DNA from: Plantago major
Taxonomy: Eukaryota > Streptophyta > Magnoliopsida > Lamiales > Plantaginaceae
Direction of reading: 5' to 3'
DNA length: 64,000 bases
Assembly: GCA_026545765.1 (NCBI GenBank)
Contig: JAIFAC010000113.1
Coordinates: 1-64,000 of the forward strand
Shown here in pieces: positions 48,228 through 63,000 of this stretch. Made by a program: the position numbers and the translations under genes. Every line of letters begins with the position of its first letter. Positions within the stretch are counted from its first letter, which is position 1. The notes below the pieces were generated by a model. It had not been told where the DNA came from, ran no database searches, and saw only the letters and a program-made list of their open reading frames with translations.

Positions 48228-50544
48228 GACATGGTTTGTGGTAAAAAACAACTATTCTACACACATATTGACCTATTTTGGTTGATCGGAACTCAATTTT
48301 AAAACGTATTTCCGAGACCTTTTATCTTCAATAAAACTCAAAGGGGGTAGTACATGATTTTTTGTGGTACACTCGATAGAGTTAGTTTGTGTCAAATTTT
48401 ATTCACATGATATGGTTTGTGGTATAAAACCTATTCTACGCACAATTTGAACTATTTTGGTTGATCGAACTTCGATTTGAAAACGTATTTCTGAGACATC
48501 TTGCCTTCCATAAAACTCAAAGAGGGTAGTACACAATTTTTTGTGAAACACTCGATAGAGTTAGTTTGTGTCAAATTTTATTCACATGATATGGCTTGTG
48601 GTATAAAACCAATTCTACGCATTAATTGAACTATTTTGGTTAATCGAACCTCGATTTAAAAACGTATTCCTGAGACATCTTGTCTTCAATAAAACTCGAA
48701 GGGGTAGTACACGATTTTTTGTGAAACACTCGATAGTGTTAGTTTGTGTCAATTTTTATTCACATGATATGGTTTGTGGTATAAAACCAATTCTACGCAC
48801 ATATTGAACTATTTTGGTTGATCGAACCTCGATTTAAAAATGTATTTTTGAGACATCTAGATTTCGAGAAAACCCAAAGGGGTTAGTACACGGTTTTTTG
48901 TGAAAACACACTATGGGGTTAGTTTGTGACAAATTTTATGCACATGACATGGTTTGTGGTATAAAAACTATTCTACGCACATATTGACCTATTTTGGTTG
49001 ATTGAACGTCAATTTAAAAACGTATTTCCGAGATCTCTTGTCTTCAATAAAACTCAAAGTGGGTAGTACACGATTTTTTATAAAACACTCGATAGAGTTA
49101 GTTTGTGTCAAATTTTATTCACATGACATGGTTTGTGGTAAAAAACAACTATTCTACACACATATTGACCTATTTTGGTTGATCGAAACTCAATTTTAAA
49201 ACGTATTTCCGAGACCTTTTATCTTCAATAAAACTCAAAGGGGGTAGTACACGATTTTTTGTGGTACACTCGATAGAGTTAGTTTGTGTCAAATTTTATT
49301 CACATGATATGGTTTGTGGTATAAAACCTATTCTACGCACAAATTGAACTATTTTGGTTGATCGAACTTCGATTTGAAAACGTATTTCTGAGACATCTTG
49401 TCTTCCATAAAACTCAAAGAGGGTAGTACACAATTTTTTGTGAAACACTCGATAGAGTTAGTTTGTGTCAAATTTTATTCACATGATATGGCTTGTGGTA
49501 TAAAACCAATTCTACGCATTAATGAACTATTTTGGTTAATCGAACCTCGATTTAAAAACGTATTCCTGAGACATCTTGTCTTCAATAAAACTCGAAGGGG
49601 TAGTACACGATTTTTTGTGAAACACTCGATAGTGTTAGTTTGTGTCAAATTTTATTCACATGATATGGTTTGTGGTATAAAACCAATTCTACGCACATAT
49701 TGAACTATTTTGGTTGATCGAACCTCGATTTAAAAATGTATTTTTGAGACATCTAGTGTTCGAGAAAACCCAAAGGGTTAGTACACGTTTTTGTGAAAAC
49801 ACACTATGGGGTTAGTTGTGACACATGACATGGTTTGTGGTATAAAAACTATTCTACGCACATATTGACCTATTTTGGTTGATTGAACGTCAATTTTAAA
49901 ACGTATTTCCGAGATCTCTTGTCTTCAATAAAACTCAAAGTGGGTAGTACACGATTTTTTATAAAACACTCGATAGAGTTAGTTTGTGTCAAATTTTATT
50001 CACATGACATGGTTTGTGGTAAAAAACAACTATTCTACACACATATTGACCTATTTTGGTTGATCGAAACTCAATTTTAAAACGTATTTCCGAGACCTTT
50101 TATCTTCAATAAAACTCAAAGGGGGTAGTACACGATTTTTTGTGGTACACTCGATAGGGTTAGTTTGTGACAAATTTTATGCACATGACATGGTTTGTGG
50201 TATAAAAACTATTCTACGCACATATTGACCTATTTTGGTTGATTGAACCTCAATTTTAAAACGTATTTCCGAGATCTCTTGTCTTCAATAAAACTCAAAG
50301 TGGGTAGTACACAATTTTTTCTGAAACACTCGATAGAGTTAGTTTGTGTCAAATTTTATTCACATGATATGGCTTGTGGTATAAAACCAATTCTACGCAT
50401 TAATTGAACTATTTTGGTTAATAGAACCTCGATTTAAAAACGTATTTCCGAGATCTCTTGTCTTCAATAAAACTCAAAGTGGGTAGTACACGATTTTTTA
50501 TAAAACACTCGATAGAGTTAGTTTGTGTCAAATTTTATTCACAT
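48228..50544 (+). repeat. 13-monomer unit (2.32 kb), copy 1
   Basis: Order E-A-B-C-D-E-A-B-C-D-E/C hybrid-D'-B'/D hybrid. Rare shared words with the next copy include GTGTCAATTTTTATTC (about 48746 and 51063) and CATCTAGATTT (about 48855 and 51172). A deletion at about 49770-49830 removes part of a C monomer tail. Confidence 0.8.
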
Positions 50545-53500
50545 GACATGGTTTGTGGTAAAAAACAACTATTCTATACACATATTGACCTATTTTGGTT
50601 GATCGAAACTCAATTTTAAAACGTATTTCCGAGACCTTTTATCTTCAATAAAACTCAAAGGGGGTAGTACACGATTTTTTGTGGTACACTCGATAGAGTT
50701 AGTTTGTGTCAAATTTTATTCACATGATATGGTTTGTGGTATAAAACCTATTCTACGCACAAATTGAACTATTTTGGTTGATCGAACTTCGATTTGAAAA
50801 CGTATTTCTGAGACATCTTGTCTTCCATAAAACTCAAAGAGGGTAGTACACAATTTTTTGTGAAACACTCGATAGAGTTAGTTTGTGTCAAATTTTATTC
50901 ACATGATATGGCTTGTGGTATAAAACCAATTCTACGCATTAATTGAACTATTTTGGTTAATCGAACCTCGATTTAAAAACGTATTCCTGAGACATCTTGT
51001 CTTCAATAAAACTCGAAGGGGTAGTACACGATTTTTTGTGAAACACTCGATAGTGTTAGTTTGTGTCAATTTTTATTCACATGATATGGTTTGTGGTATA
51101 AAACCAATTCTACGCACATATTGAACTATTTTGGTTGATCGAACCTCGATTTAAAAATGTATTTGTGAGACATCTAGATTTTAGAAACCCAAAGGGGTTA
51201 GTACACGGTTTTTTGTGAAAACACACTATGGGGTTAGTTTGTGACAAATTTTATGCACATGACATGGTTTGTGGTATAAAAACTATTCTACGCACATATT
51301 GACCTATTTTGGTTGATTGAACGTCAATTTTAAAACGTATTTCCGAGATCTCTTGTCTTCAATAAAACTCAAAGTGTGTAGTACACGATTTTTTATAAAA
51401 CACTCGATAGAGTTAGTTTGTGTCAAATTTTATTCACATGACATGGTTTGTGGTAAAAAACAACTATTCTACACACATATTGACCTATTTTGGTTGATCG
51501 AAACTCAATTTTAAAACGTATTTCCGAGACCTTTTATCTTCAATAAAACTCAAAGGGGGTAGTACACGATTTTTTGTGGTACACTCGATAGAGTTAGTTT
51601 GTATCAAATTTTATTCACATGATATGGTTTGTGGTATAAAACCTATTCTACGCACAAATTGAACTATTTTGGTTGATCGAACTTCGATTTGAAAACGTAT
51701 TTCTGAGACATCTTGTCTTCCATAAAACTCAAAGGGTAGTACACAATTTTTTGTGAAACACTCGATAGAGTTAGTTTGTGTCAAATTTTATTCACATGAT
51801 ATGGCTTGTGGTATAAAACCAATTCTACGCATTAATTGAACTATTTTGGTTAATCGAACCTCGATTTAAAAACGTATTCCTGAGACATCTTGTCTTCAAT
51901 AAAACTCGAAGGGGTAGTACACGATTTTGTGTGAAACACTCGATAGTGTTAGTTTGTGTCAAATTTTATTCACATGATATGGTTTGTGGTATAAAACCAA
52001 TTCTACGCACATATTGAACTATTTTGGTTGATCGAACCTCGACTTAAAAATGTATTTTTGAGACATCTAGTGTTCGAGAAAACCCAAAGGGGTTAGTACA
52101 CGGTTTTTTGTGAAAACACACTATGGGGTTAGTTTGTGACAAATTTTATGCACATGACATGGTTTGTGGTATAAAAACTATTCTACGCACGTATTGACCT
52201 ATTTTGGTTGATTGAACCTCAATTTTAAAACGTATTTCCGAGATCTCTTGTCTTCAATAAAACTCAAAGTGGGTAGTACACAATTTTTTCTGAAACACTC
52301 GATAGAGTTAGTTTGTGTCAAATTTTATTCACATGATATAGCTTGTGGTATAAAACCAATTCTACGCATTAATTGAACTATTTTGGTTAATAGAACCTCG
52401 ATTTAAAAACGTATTCCTGAGACATCTTGTCTTCAATAAAACTCGAAGGGGTAGTACACGATTTTTTGTGAAACACTCGATAATGTTAGTTTGTGTCAAA
52501 TTTTATTCACATGATATGGTTTGTGGTATAAAACCAATTCTACGCATTAATTGAACTATTTTGGTTAATCGAACCTCGATTTAAAAACGTAATTCTGAGA
52601 CATCTTGTCTTCAATAAAACTCGAAGGGGTAGTACACGATTTTTTGTGAAACACTCGATAATGTTAGTTTGTGTCAAATGTTATTCACATGATATGGTTT
52701 GTGGTATAAAACCTATTCTACGCACAAATTGAACTATTTTGGTTGATCGAACCACGATTTATAAACGTATTTCTGAGAGATCTTGTCTTCCATAAAACTC
52801 AAAGAGGGTAGTACACGATTTTTTGTGAAACACTCGATAGAGTTAGTTTCTGTCAAATTTTATTCACATGATATTGTTTGTGGTATAAAACATATTCTAC
52901 GCACATAATGAACTATTTTGGTTAATAGAACCTCGATTTAAAAATGTATTTCTGAGACATCTTGTCTTCATTAAAACTCAAAGAGGGTAGTACACGATTT
53001 TTTGTGAAACACTCGATAGAGTTAGTTTGTGTCAAATTTTATTCATATGATATGGTTTGTGGTATAAAACCTATTCTACGCACAAATTGAACTATTTTGG
53101 TTGATCGAACTTCGATTTGAAAACGTATTTCTGAGACATCTTAGCTTCAATAAAACTCAAAGGGGGTAGTACACGATTTTTTGTGAAACACTCGATAGAG
53201 TTAGTTTGTGTCAAATTTTATTCACATGATATGGTTTGTGGTATAAAACCTATTCTACGCACAAATTGAACTATTTTGGTGGATCGAACTTCAATTTGAA
53301 AACGTATTTCTGAGACATCTTGTCTTCCATAAAACTCAAATAGGGTAGTACACAATTTTTTGTGAAACACTTGATAGAGTTAGTTTGTGTCAAATTTTAT
53401 TCACATGATATGGCTTGTGGTATAAAACCAATTCTACGCATTAATTGAACTATTTTGGTTAATCGAAACTCGATTTAAAAACGTATTCCTGAGACATCTT

Positions 53501-54279
53501 GTCTTCAATAAAACTTGTAGGGGTAGTACACGATTTTTTGTGAAACACTCGATAGTGTTAGTTTGTGTCAAATTTTATTCACATGATATGGTTTGTGGTA
53601 TAAAACCAATTCTACGCACATATTGAACTATTTTGGTTGATCGAACCTCGATTTAAAAATGTATTTTTGAGACATCTAGTGTTCGAGAAAACCCAAAGGG
53701 GTTAGTACACGGTTTTTTGTGAAAACACACTATGGGGTTAGTTTGTGACAAATTTTATGCACATGACATGGTTTGTGGTATAAAACTATTCTATTTAACA
53801 TATTGACCTTTTTTGGTTGATTGAACCTCAATTTTAAAACGTATTTCCAAGATCTCTTGTCTTCAATAAAACTCAAAGTGGGTAGTACACGATTTTTTAT
53901 GAAACACTCGATAGAGTTAGTTTGTGTCAAATTTTAGTCACATGACATGGTTTGTGGTAAAAAACAACTATTCTACACACATATTGACCTATTTTGGTTG
54001 ATCGAAACTCAATTTTAAAACGTATTTCCGAGACCTTTTATCTTCAATAAAACTCAAAGGGGGTAGTACACGATTTTTTGTGGTACACTCGATATAGTTA
54101 GTTTGTGTCAAATTTTATTCGCATAATATGGTTTGTGGTATAAAACCTATTCTACGCACAAATTGAACTATTTTGGTTGATTGAACCACGATTTATAAAC
54201 GTATTTCGGAGACATCTTGTCTTCCATAAAACTCAAAGGGGGTAGTACACGATTTTTTGTGAAACACTCGATAGAGTTA
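50187..54279 (+). repeat. ~4.1-kb satellite block, repeated at 60018-64000
   Basis: Rare variants recur in the same order about 9.7-9.8 kb downstream: ATTCTATACACATATTG (50570/60395), CAAAGTGTGTAG (51369/61150), TTTGTATCAAAT (51598/61389), GATATAGCTTG (52334/62100), GTCAAATGTTATTC (52672/62435) and TTTAGTCACATGAC (53933/63665). This copy is mostly regular up to 54279. Confidence 0.85.
50545..52155 (+). repeat. 13-monomer unit, copy 2 (first 9 monomers)
   Basis: Follows copy 1 at 2,317 bp spacing and shares its rare variants. It then departs into D'-B'-B at 52156. Confidence 0.75.
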
Positions 54280-55680
54280 GTTTGTCAAATTTTATTCATA
54301 TGATATGGTTTGTGGTATAAAACCTATTCTACGCATTAATGAACTATTTTGGTTTATCGAACCTCGATTTAAAAATGTATTTCGAGACATCTTGTCTTCA
54401 TTAAAACTCAAAGGGGTAGTACACATTTTTGTGAAACACTGATAGAGTTAGTTTGTCAAATTTTATTCATATGATATGGTTTGTGGTATAAAACCTATTC
54501 TACTTAAATTGAACTATTTTGGTTGATCGAACTTCGATTTGAAAACGTATTTCTGAGACATCTTGTCTTCCATAAAACTCAAAGAGGGTAGTACACAATT
54601 TTTTGTGAAACACTCGATAGAGTTAGTTTGTGTCAAATTTTATTAACACGATATGGCTTGTCGTATAAAACCAATTCTACGCATTAATTGAACTATTTTG
54701 GTTAATCGAACCTCGATTTAAAAACGTATTCTGAGATATCTTGTTTTCAATAAAACTCAAAGGGTAGTAGGCGATTTTTGTGAAACACTGATAGTGTTAG
54801 TTTGTGTCAAATTTTATTCACATGATATTCTACGCATATTGAACTATTTTGGTTGCTCGAACCTCGATTTAAAATGTATTTTGAGACATCTAGTGTTCGA
54901 GAAAACCCAAAGGGGTTAGTACACGGTTTTTTGTGAAAACACACTATGGCGTTAGTTTGTGACAAATTTTATGCACATGACATGGTTTGTGGTATAAAAC
55001 CTATTCTACGCACAAATTGAACTATTTTGGTTGATCGAACTTCGATTTGAAAACGTATTTCTGAGACATCTTGTCTTCCATAAAACTCAAAGGGGGTAGT
55101 ACACGATTTTTTGTGAAACACTCGATAGAGTTAGTTTGTGTCAAATTTTATTCACATGATATGGTTTGTGGTATAAAATATATTCTACACATAATGAACT
55201 ATTTTGGTTTATCGAACCTCGATTTAAAAATGTATTTCGAGACATCTTGTCTTCATTAAAACTCAAAGGGGTAGTACACGATTTTTGTGAAACACTGATA
55301 GAGTTAGTTTGTGTCAAATTTTATTCATATGATATGGTTTGTGGTATAAAAACCTATTCTACGCACAAATGTAACTATTTTGGTTGATCGAACTTCGATT
55401 TGAAAACGTATTTCTGAGACATCTTGTCTTCCATAAAACTCAAAGGGGGTAGTACACGATTTTTTGTGAAACACTCGATAGAGTTAGTTTGTGTCAAATT
55501 TTATTCACATGATATGGTTTGTGGTATAAAACCTATTCTACGCATAATGAACTATTTTGGTGTATCGAACCTCGATTTAAAATGTATTTTAGACATCTTG
55601 TCTTCATTAAAACTCAAAGAGGTAGTACACGATTTTTGTGAAACACTTTAGAGTTAGTTTGTGTCAAATTTTATTCATAT
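53049..55680 (+). repeat. 2.6-kb duplicated satellite segment, copy 1
   Basis: Shares with 55681-58287 the words CATCTTAGCTTC (53138/55767), TTTTGGTGGATCG (53275/55905), AACTTGTAGGGG (53513/56141), ATTAACACGATATGG (54642/57259) and a deletion junction CATGATATTCTACGC (54823/57438). It overlaps the 4.1-kb block above. Confidence 0.82.
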
Positions 55681-58287
55681 GATATGGTTTGTGGTATAAA
55701 ACCTATTCTACACAAATTGAACTATTTTGGTTGATCGAACTCGATTTGAAAACGTATTTCTGAGACATCTTAGCTTCAATAAAACTCAAAGGGGGTAGTA
55801 CACGATTTTTTGTGAAACACTCGATAGAGTTAGTTTGTGTCAAATTTTATTCACATGATATGGTTTGTGGTATAAAACCTATTCTACGCACAAATTGAAC
55901 TATTTTGGTGGATCGAACTTCAATTTGAAAACGTATTTCTGAGACATCTTGTCTTCCATAAAACTCAAATAGGGTAGTACACAACTTTTTGTGAAACACT
56001 GGATAGAGTTAGTTTGTGTCAAATTTTATTCACATGATATGGCTTGTGGTATAAAACCAATTCTACGCATTAATTGAACTATTTTGGTTAATCGAAACTC
56101 GATTTAAAAACGTATTCCTGAGACATCTTGTCTTCAATAAAACTTGTAGGGGTAGTACACGATTTTTTGTGAAACACTCGATAGTGTTAGTTTGTGTCAA
56201 ATTTTATTCACATGATATGGTTTGTGGTATAAAACCAATTCTCGCATTATATTGAACTATTTTGGTTGATCGAACCTCGATTTAAAATGTATTTTGAGAC
56301 ATCTAGTGTTCGAGAAAACCCAAAGGGTTAGTACACGGTTTTTGTGAAAACACACTATGGGGTTAGTTTGTGACAAATTTTATGCACATGACATGGTTTG
56401 TGGTATAAAACTATTCTACGCATATTGACCTATTTTGGTTGATTGAACCTCAATTTAAAACGTATTTCGAGATCTCTTGTCTTCAATAAAACTCAAAGTG
56501 GGTAGTACACGATTTTTATGAAACACTCGATAGAGTTAGTTTGTGTCAAATTTTAGTCACATGACATGGTTTGTGGTAAAAACAACTATTCTACACATAT
56601 TGACCTATTTTGGTTGATCGAACTCAATTTAAAACGTATTTCAGACCTTTTATCTTCAATAAAACTCAAAGGGGGTAGTACACGATTTTTTGTGGTACAC
56701 TCGATATAGTTAGTTTGTGTCAAATTTTATTCGCATAATATGGTTTGTGGTATAAAACCTATTCTACGCATTATTGAACTATTTTGGTTGATTGAACACG
56801 ATTTATAAACGTATTTCGAGACATCTTGTCTTCCATAAAACTCAAAGGGGTAGTACACATTTTTTGTGAAACACTCGATAGAGTTAGTTTGTGTCAAATT
56901 TTATTCATATGATATGGTTTGTGGTATAAAACCTATTCTACGCATAATTGAACTATTTTGGTTTATCGAACCTCGATTTAAAAATGTATTTCTGAGACAT
57001 CTTGTCTTCATTAAAACTCAAAGGGGGTAGTACACGATTTTTTGTGAAACACTCGATAGAGTTAGTTTGTGTCAAATTTTATTCATATGATATGGTTTGT
57101 GGTATAAAACCTATTCTACGCACAAATTGAACTATTTTGGTTGATCGAACTTCGATTTAAAACGTATTTCCGAGACATCTTGTCTTCCATAAAACTCAAA
57201 GAGGTAGTACACAATTTTTTGTGAAACACTCGATAGAGTTAGTTTGTGTCAAATTTTATTAACACGATATGGCTTGTGGTATAAAACCAATTCTACGCAT
57301 TAATTGAACTATTTTGGTTAATCGAACCTCGATTTAAAAACGTATTCCTGAGATATCTTGTTTTCAATAAAACTCAAAGGTAGTAGGCATTTTTTGTGAA
57401 ACACTCGATAGTGTTAGTTTGTGTCAAATTTTATTCACATGATATTCTACGCACATATTGAACTATTTTGGTTGACCTCGATTTAAAATGTATTTTGAGA
57501 CATCTAGTGTTCGAGAAAACCCAAAGGGTTGTAGTACACGATTTTTGTGAAACACACTAGGCGTTAGTTTGTGACAAATTTTATGCACATGACATGGTTT
57601 GTGGTATAAAACCTATTCTACGCTAAATTGAACTATTTTGGTTGATCGAACTTCAATTTAAAACGTATTTCGAGACATCTTGTCTTCCATAAAACTCAAA
57701 GGGGTAGTACGATTTTTTGTGAAACACTTCGAGAGTTAGTTTGTCAAATTTTATTCACATGATATGGTTTGTGGTATAAAACATATTCTACGCATAATGA
57801 ACTATTTTGGTTTATCGAACCTCGATTTAAAATGTATTTCCGAGACATCTTGTCTTCATTAAAACTCAAAGGGGTAGTACACGATTTTTTGTGAAACACT
57901 TTCGATAGAGTTAGTTTGTGTCAAATTTTATTCATATGATATGGTTTGTGGTATAAAACCTATTCTACGCATTAATTGAACTATTTTGGTTGATCGAACT
58001 CGATTTAAAAACGTATTTCCAGACATCTTGTCTTCCATAAAACTCAAAGTGGGTAGTACACGATTTTTGTGAAACACTGATAGAGTTAGTTTGTGTCAAA
58101 TTTTATTCACATGATATGGTTTGTGGTATAAAACATATTCTACACACATATTGAACTATTTTGGTTTATCGAACCTCGATTTAAAAATGTATTTTAGACA
58201 TCTTATCTTCAATAAAACTCAAAGGGGTAGTACATGATTTTTGTGAAACACTCGATAGAGTTAGTTTGTGTCAAATTTTATTCAAAT
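55681..58287 (+). repeat. 2.6-kb duplicated satellite segment, copy 2
   Basis: Same marker order as 53049-55680. This copy has many more one-base deletions (TTTTTT to TTTTT, CCGAG to CGAG, GGGGG to GGGG or GGG) than the matching part of copy 1 up to about 54250. Confidence 0.82.
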
Positions 58288-60017
58288 GATATTGTTTGTG
58301 GTATAATACCTATTCTACGCTAAATTGAACTATTTTGGTTGATCGAACTTGATTTGAAAACGTATTTACGAGACATCTTGTCTTCCATAAAACTCAAAGG
58401 GTAGTACAATTTTTGTGAAACACTCGATAGAGTTAGTTTGTGTCAAATTTTATTAACATGATATGGCTTGTGGTATAAAACCAATTCTACGCATTAATTG
58501 AACTATTTTGGTTAATCGAACCTCGATTTAAAAACGTATTCCTGAGATATCTTGTTTTCAATAAAACTCGAAGGGGTAGTAGACGATTTTTTGTGAAACA
58601 CTCGATAGTGTTAGTTTGTGTCAAATTTTATTCACATGATATTCTACGCACATATTGAACTATTTTGGTTGCTCGACCTCGATTTAAAAATGTATTTTTG
58701 AGACATCTAGTGTTCGAGAAAACCCAAAGGGGTTAGTACACGTTTTTGTGAAAACACACTAGGGTTAGTTTGTGACTATTTTTATGCACTTGACATGTTT
58801 TTTTTTTTAAAATCTATTCTACGCACATATTGACCTATTTTGGTTGATTGAACCTCAATTTTAAAACGTATTTCCGAGATCTCTTGTTCAATAAAACTCA
58901 AAGTGGTAGTAGTACGATTTTTTATAAAACACTCGATAGAGTTAGTTTGTGTCAAATTTTATTCACATGACATGGTTTGTGGTAAAAAACAACTATTCTA
59001 CACACATATTGACCTATTTTGGTTGATCGAAACTCAATTTTAAAACGTATTTCCGAGACCTATTGTCTTCAATAAAACTCAAAGGGGGTAGTACACGATT
59101 TTTTGTGGTACACTCGATAGTTAGTTTGTGTCATATTTTATTCACATGATATGGTTTGTGGTATAAAACCTATTCTACGCACAAATTGAACTATTTTGGT
59201 TGATTGAACCACGATTTGAAAACGTATTTCGAGACATCTTGTCTTCCATAAAACTCAAAGGGTAGTACACAATTTTTGTGAAACACTCGATAGAGTTAGT
59301 TTAGTCAAAATTTTATTCACATGATATGGTTTGTGGTATAAAACCAATTCTACGCATTAATGAACTATTTTGGTTAATTGAACCTCGATTTAAAAATGTA
59401 TTCCTGAGACCTCTTGTCTTCAATAAAACTCAAAGGGGTAGTACACGATTTTTTGTAAAACACTCGATAGAGTTAGTTTGTGTCAAATTTTATTCACATG
59501 ATATGGTTTGTGGTATAAAACCAATTCTACGCACATATTGAACTATTTTGGTAGATCTTACCTCGATTTAAAAATGTATTTTTGGGACATCAAGTCTTCA
59601 TTAAAACCCAAAGGGGTAGTACACGGTTTTTGTGAAACACTAGGGTTAGTTTGTGACAAATTTTATTCACATGACATGGTTTGTGGTATAAAACCTATTC
59701 TACACATATTGACCTATTTTGGTTGATTGAACTCAATTTAAAACGTATTTCAGACATCTTGTCTTCAATAAAACTCAAAGTGGGTAGTACACAATTTTTA
59801 TAAAACACTCGATAGAGTTAGTTTGTCAAATTTTATTCACATGACATGGTTTGTGGTATAAAACAACTATTCTACACATTAATTGAACTATTTTGGTTGA
59901 TCGAAACTCGATTTAAAACGTATTCTAGACCTTTCATCTCAATAAAACTCAAAGGGGTAGTACACGATTTTTGTGAAACACTCGATAGGGTTAGTTTGTG
60001 ACAAATTTTATTCACAT
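58288..60017 (+). repeat. Satellite sub-block, indel-rich
   Basis: Monomers remain recognisable but most carry one-base losses. A third copy of the CATGATATTCTACGC deletion junction lies at about 58638. At 58796-58808 the usual GGTTTGTGGTATAAAA is replaced by a run of 11 T followed by AAAA, unlike any other monomer in the window. Confidence 0.7.
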
Positions 60018-63000
60018 GACATGGTTTGTGGTATAAAAACTATTCTACGCACATATTGACCTATTTTGGTTGATTGAACCTCAATTTAAAACGTATTTTA
60101 GACATCTTGTCTTCAATAAAACTCAAAGGGTAGTACACAATTTTTGTGAAACACTATAGAGTTAGTTTGTGTCAAATTTTATTCACATGATATGGCTTGT
60201 GGTATAAAACCAATTCTACGCATTAATTGAACTATTTTGGTTAATAGAACCTCGATTTAAAAACGTATTTCCGAGATCTCTTGTCTTCAATAAAACTCAA
60301 AGTGGGTAGTACACGATTTTTTATAAAACACTCGATAGAGTTAGTTTGTGTCAAATTTTATTCACATGACATGGTTTGTGGTAAAAAACAACTATTCTAT
60401 ACACATATTGACCTATTTTGGTTGATCGAACTCAATTTAAAAACGTATTTCGAGACCTTTTATCTTCAATAAAACTCAAAGGGGTAGTACACGATTTTTG
60501 GTACACTTTCGATAGTTAGTTTGTGTCAAATTTTATTCACATGATATGGTTTGTGGTATAAAACCTATTCTGCACAAATTGAACTATTTTGGTTGATCGA
60601 ACTCGATTTGAAAACGTATTTGAGACATCTTGTCTTCCATAAAACTCAAAGAGGTAGTACACAATTTTTTGTGAAACACTCGATAGAGTTAGTTTGTCAA
60701 ATTTTATTCACATGATATGGCTTGTGGTATAAAAACCAATTCTACGCATTAATTGAACTATTTTGGTTAATCGAACCTCGATTTAAAACGTATTCTGAGA
60801 CATCTTGTCTTCAATAAAACTCAAAGGGGTAGTACACGATTTTTGTGAAACACTGATAGTGTTAGTTTGTCAAATTTTATTCACATGATATGGTTTGTGG
60901 TATAAAACCAATTCTACGCACATATTGAACTATTTTGGTTGATCGAACTCGATTTAAAAATGTATTTTGAGACATCTAGATTTCGAGAAAACCCAAAGGG
61001 GTAGTACACGTTTTTGTGAAAACACACTATAGGGTTAGTTTGTGACAAATTTTATGCACATGACATGGTTTGTGGTATAAAAACTATTCTACGCACATAT
61101 TGACCTATTTTGGTTGATTGAACGTCAATTTAAAAACGTATTTCGAGACATCTTGTCTTCATAAAACTCAAAGTGTGTAGTACACGATTTTTATAAAACA
61201 CTGATAGAGTTAGTTTGTGTCAAATTTTATTCACATGACATGGTTTGTGGTAAAAAACAACTATTCAACACACATATTGACCAATTTTGGTTGATCGAAC
61301 TCAATTTAAAACGTATTTCGAGACCTCTTATCTTCAATAAAACTCAAAGGGGTAGTACACGATTTTTGTGAAACACTCGATAGAGTTAGTTTGTATCAAA
61401 TTTTATTCACATGATATGGTTTGTGGTATAAAACCTATTCTACGCACAAATTGAACTATTTTGGTTGATCGAACTTGATTTGAAAACGTATTTGAGACAT
61501 CTTGTCTTCCATAAAACTCAAAGGGTAGTACACAATTTTTGTGAAACACTGATAGAGTTAGTTTGTGTCAAATTTTATTCACATGATATGGCTTGTGGTA
61601 TAAAACCAATTCTACGCATTAATTGAACTATTTTGGTTAATCGAACTCGATTTAAAACGTATTCTGAGACATCTTGTCTTCAATAAAACTCAAAGGGTAG
61701 TACACGATTTTTGTGAAACACTCGATAGTGTTAGTTTGTGTCAAATTTTATTCACATGATATGGTTTGTGGTATAAAACCAATTCTACGCATTAATTGAA
61801 CTATTTTGGTTGATCGAACCTCGATTTAAAATGTATTTTGAGACATCTAGTGTTCAGAAAACCCAAAGGGTTAGTACACGTTTTTGTGAAACACACTATG
61901 TTAGTTTGTGACAAATTTTATGCACATGACATGGTTTGTGGTATAAAACTATTCTACGCATTATTGACCTATTTTGGTTGATTGAACCTCAATTTAAAAC
62001 GTATTTCCGAGATCTTGTCTTCAATAAAACTCAAAGTGGGTAGTACAATTTTTGTGAAACACTCGATAGAGTTAGTTTGTGTCAAATTTTATTCACATGA
62101 TATAGCTTGTGGTATAAAACCAATTCTACGCATTAATTGAACTATTTTGGTTAATAGAACCTCGATTTAAAACGTATTTTGAGACATCTTGTCTTCAATA
62201 AAACTCGAAGGGGTAGTACACGATTTTTTGTGAAACACTCGATAATGTTAGTTTGTGTCAAATTTTATTCACATGATATGGTTTGTGGTATAAAACCAAT
62301 TCTACGCATTAATTGAACTATTTTGGTTAATCGAACCTCGATTTAAAAACGTAATTCTGAGACATCTTGTCTTCAATAAAACTCGAAGGGGTAGTACACG
62401 ATTTTTTGTGAAACACTCGATAATGTTAGTTTGTGTCAAATGTTATTCACATGATATGGTTTGTGGTATAAAACCTATTCTACGCACAAATTGAACTATT
62501 TTGGTTGATCGAACCACGATTTATAAACGTATTTCTGAGAGATCTTGTCTTCCATAAAACTCAAAGAGGGTAGTACACGATTTTTTGTGAAACACACTCG
62601 ATAGAGTTAGTTTCTGTCAAATTTTATTCACATGATATTGTTTGTGGTATAAAACATATTCTACGCATAAATTGAACTATTTTGGTTAATAGAACCTCGA
62701 TTTAAAATGTATTTCGAGACATCTTGTCTTCATTAAAACTCAAAGAGGTAGTACACGATTTTTTGTGAAACACTCGATAGAGTTAGTTTGTGTCAAATTT
62801 TATTCATATGATATGGTTTGTGGTATAAAACCTATTCTACGCACAAATTGAACTATTTTGGTTGATCGAACTTCGATTTGAAAACGTATTTCTGAGACAT
62901 CTTAGCTTCAATAAAACTCAAAGGGGTAGTACGATTTTTGTGAAACACTGATAGAGTTAGTTTGTCAAATTTTATTCACATGATATGGTTTGTGGTATAA

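Noticed and set aside
8480..60472. Recurrent 65-codon frame at D-E monomer junctions, in over twenty copies
   Set aside because: It starts with TTG, not ATG, spans two satellite monomers, and is repeated only because the higher-order unit is repeated. Copies with indels lose it without any sign of constraint.
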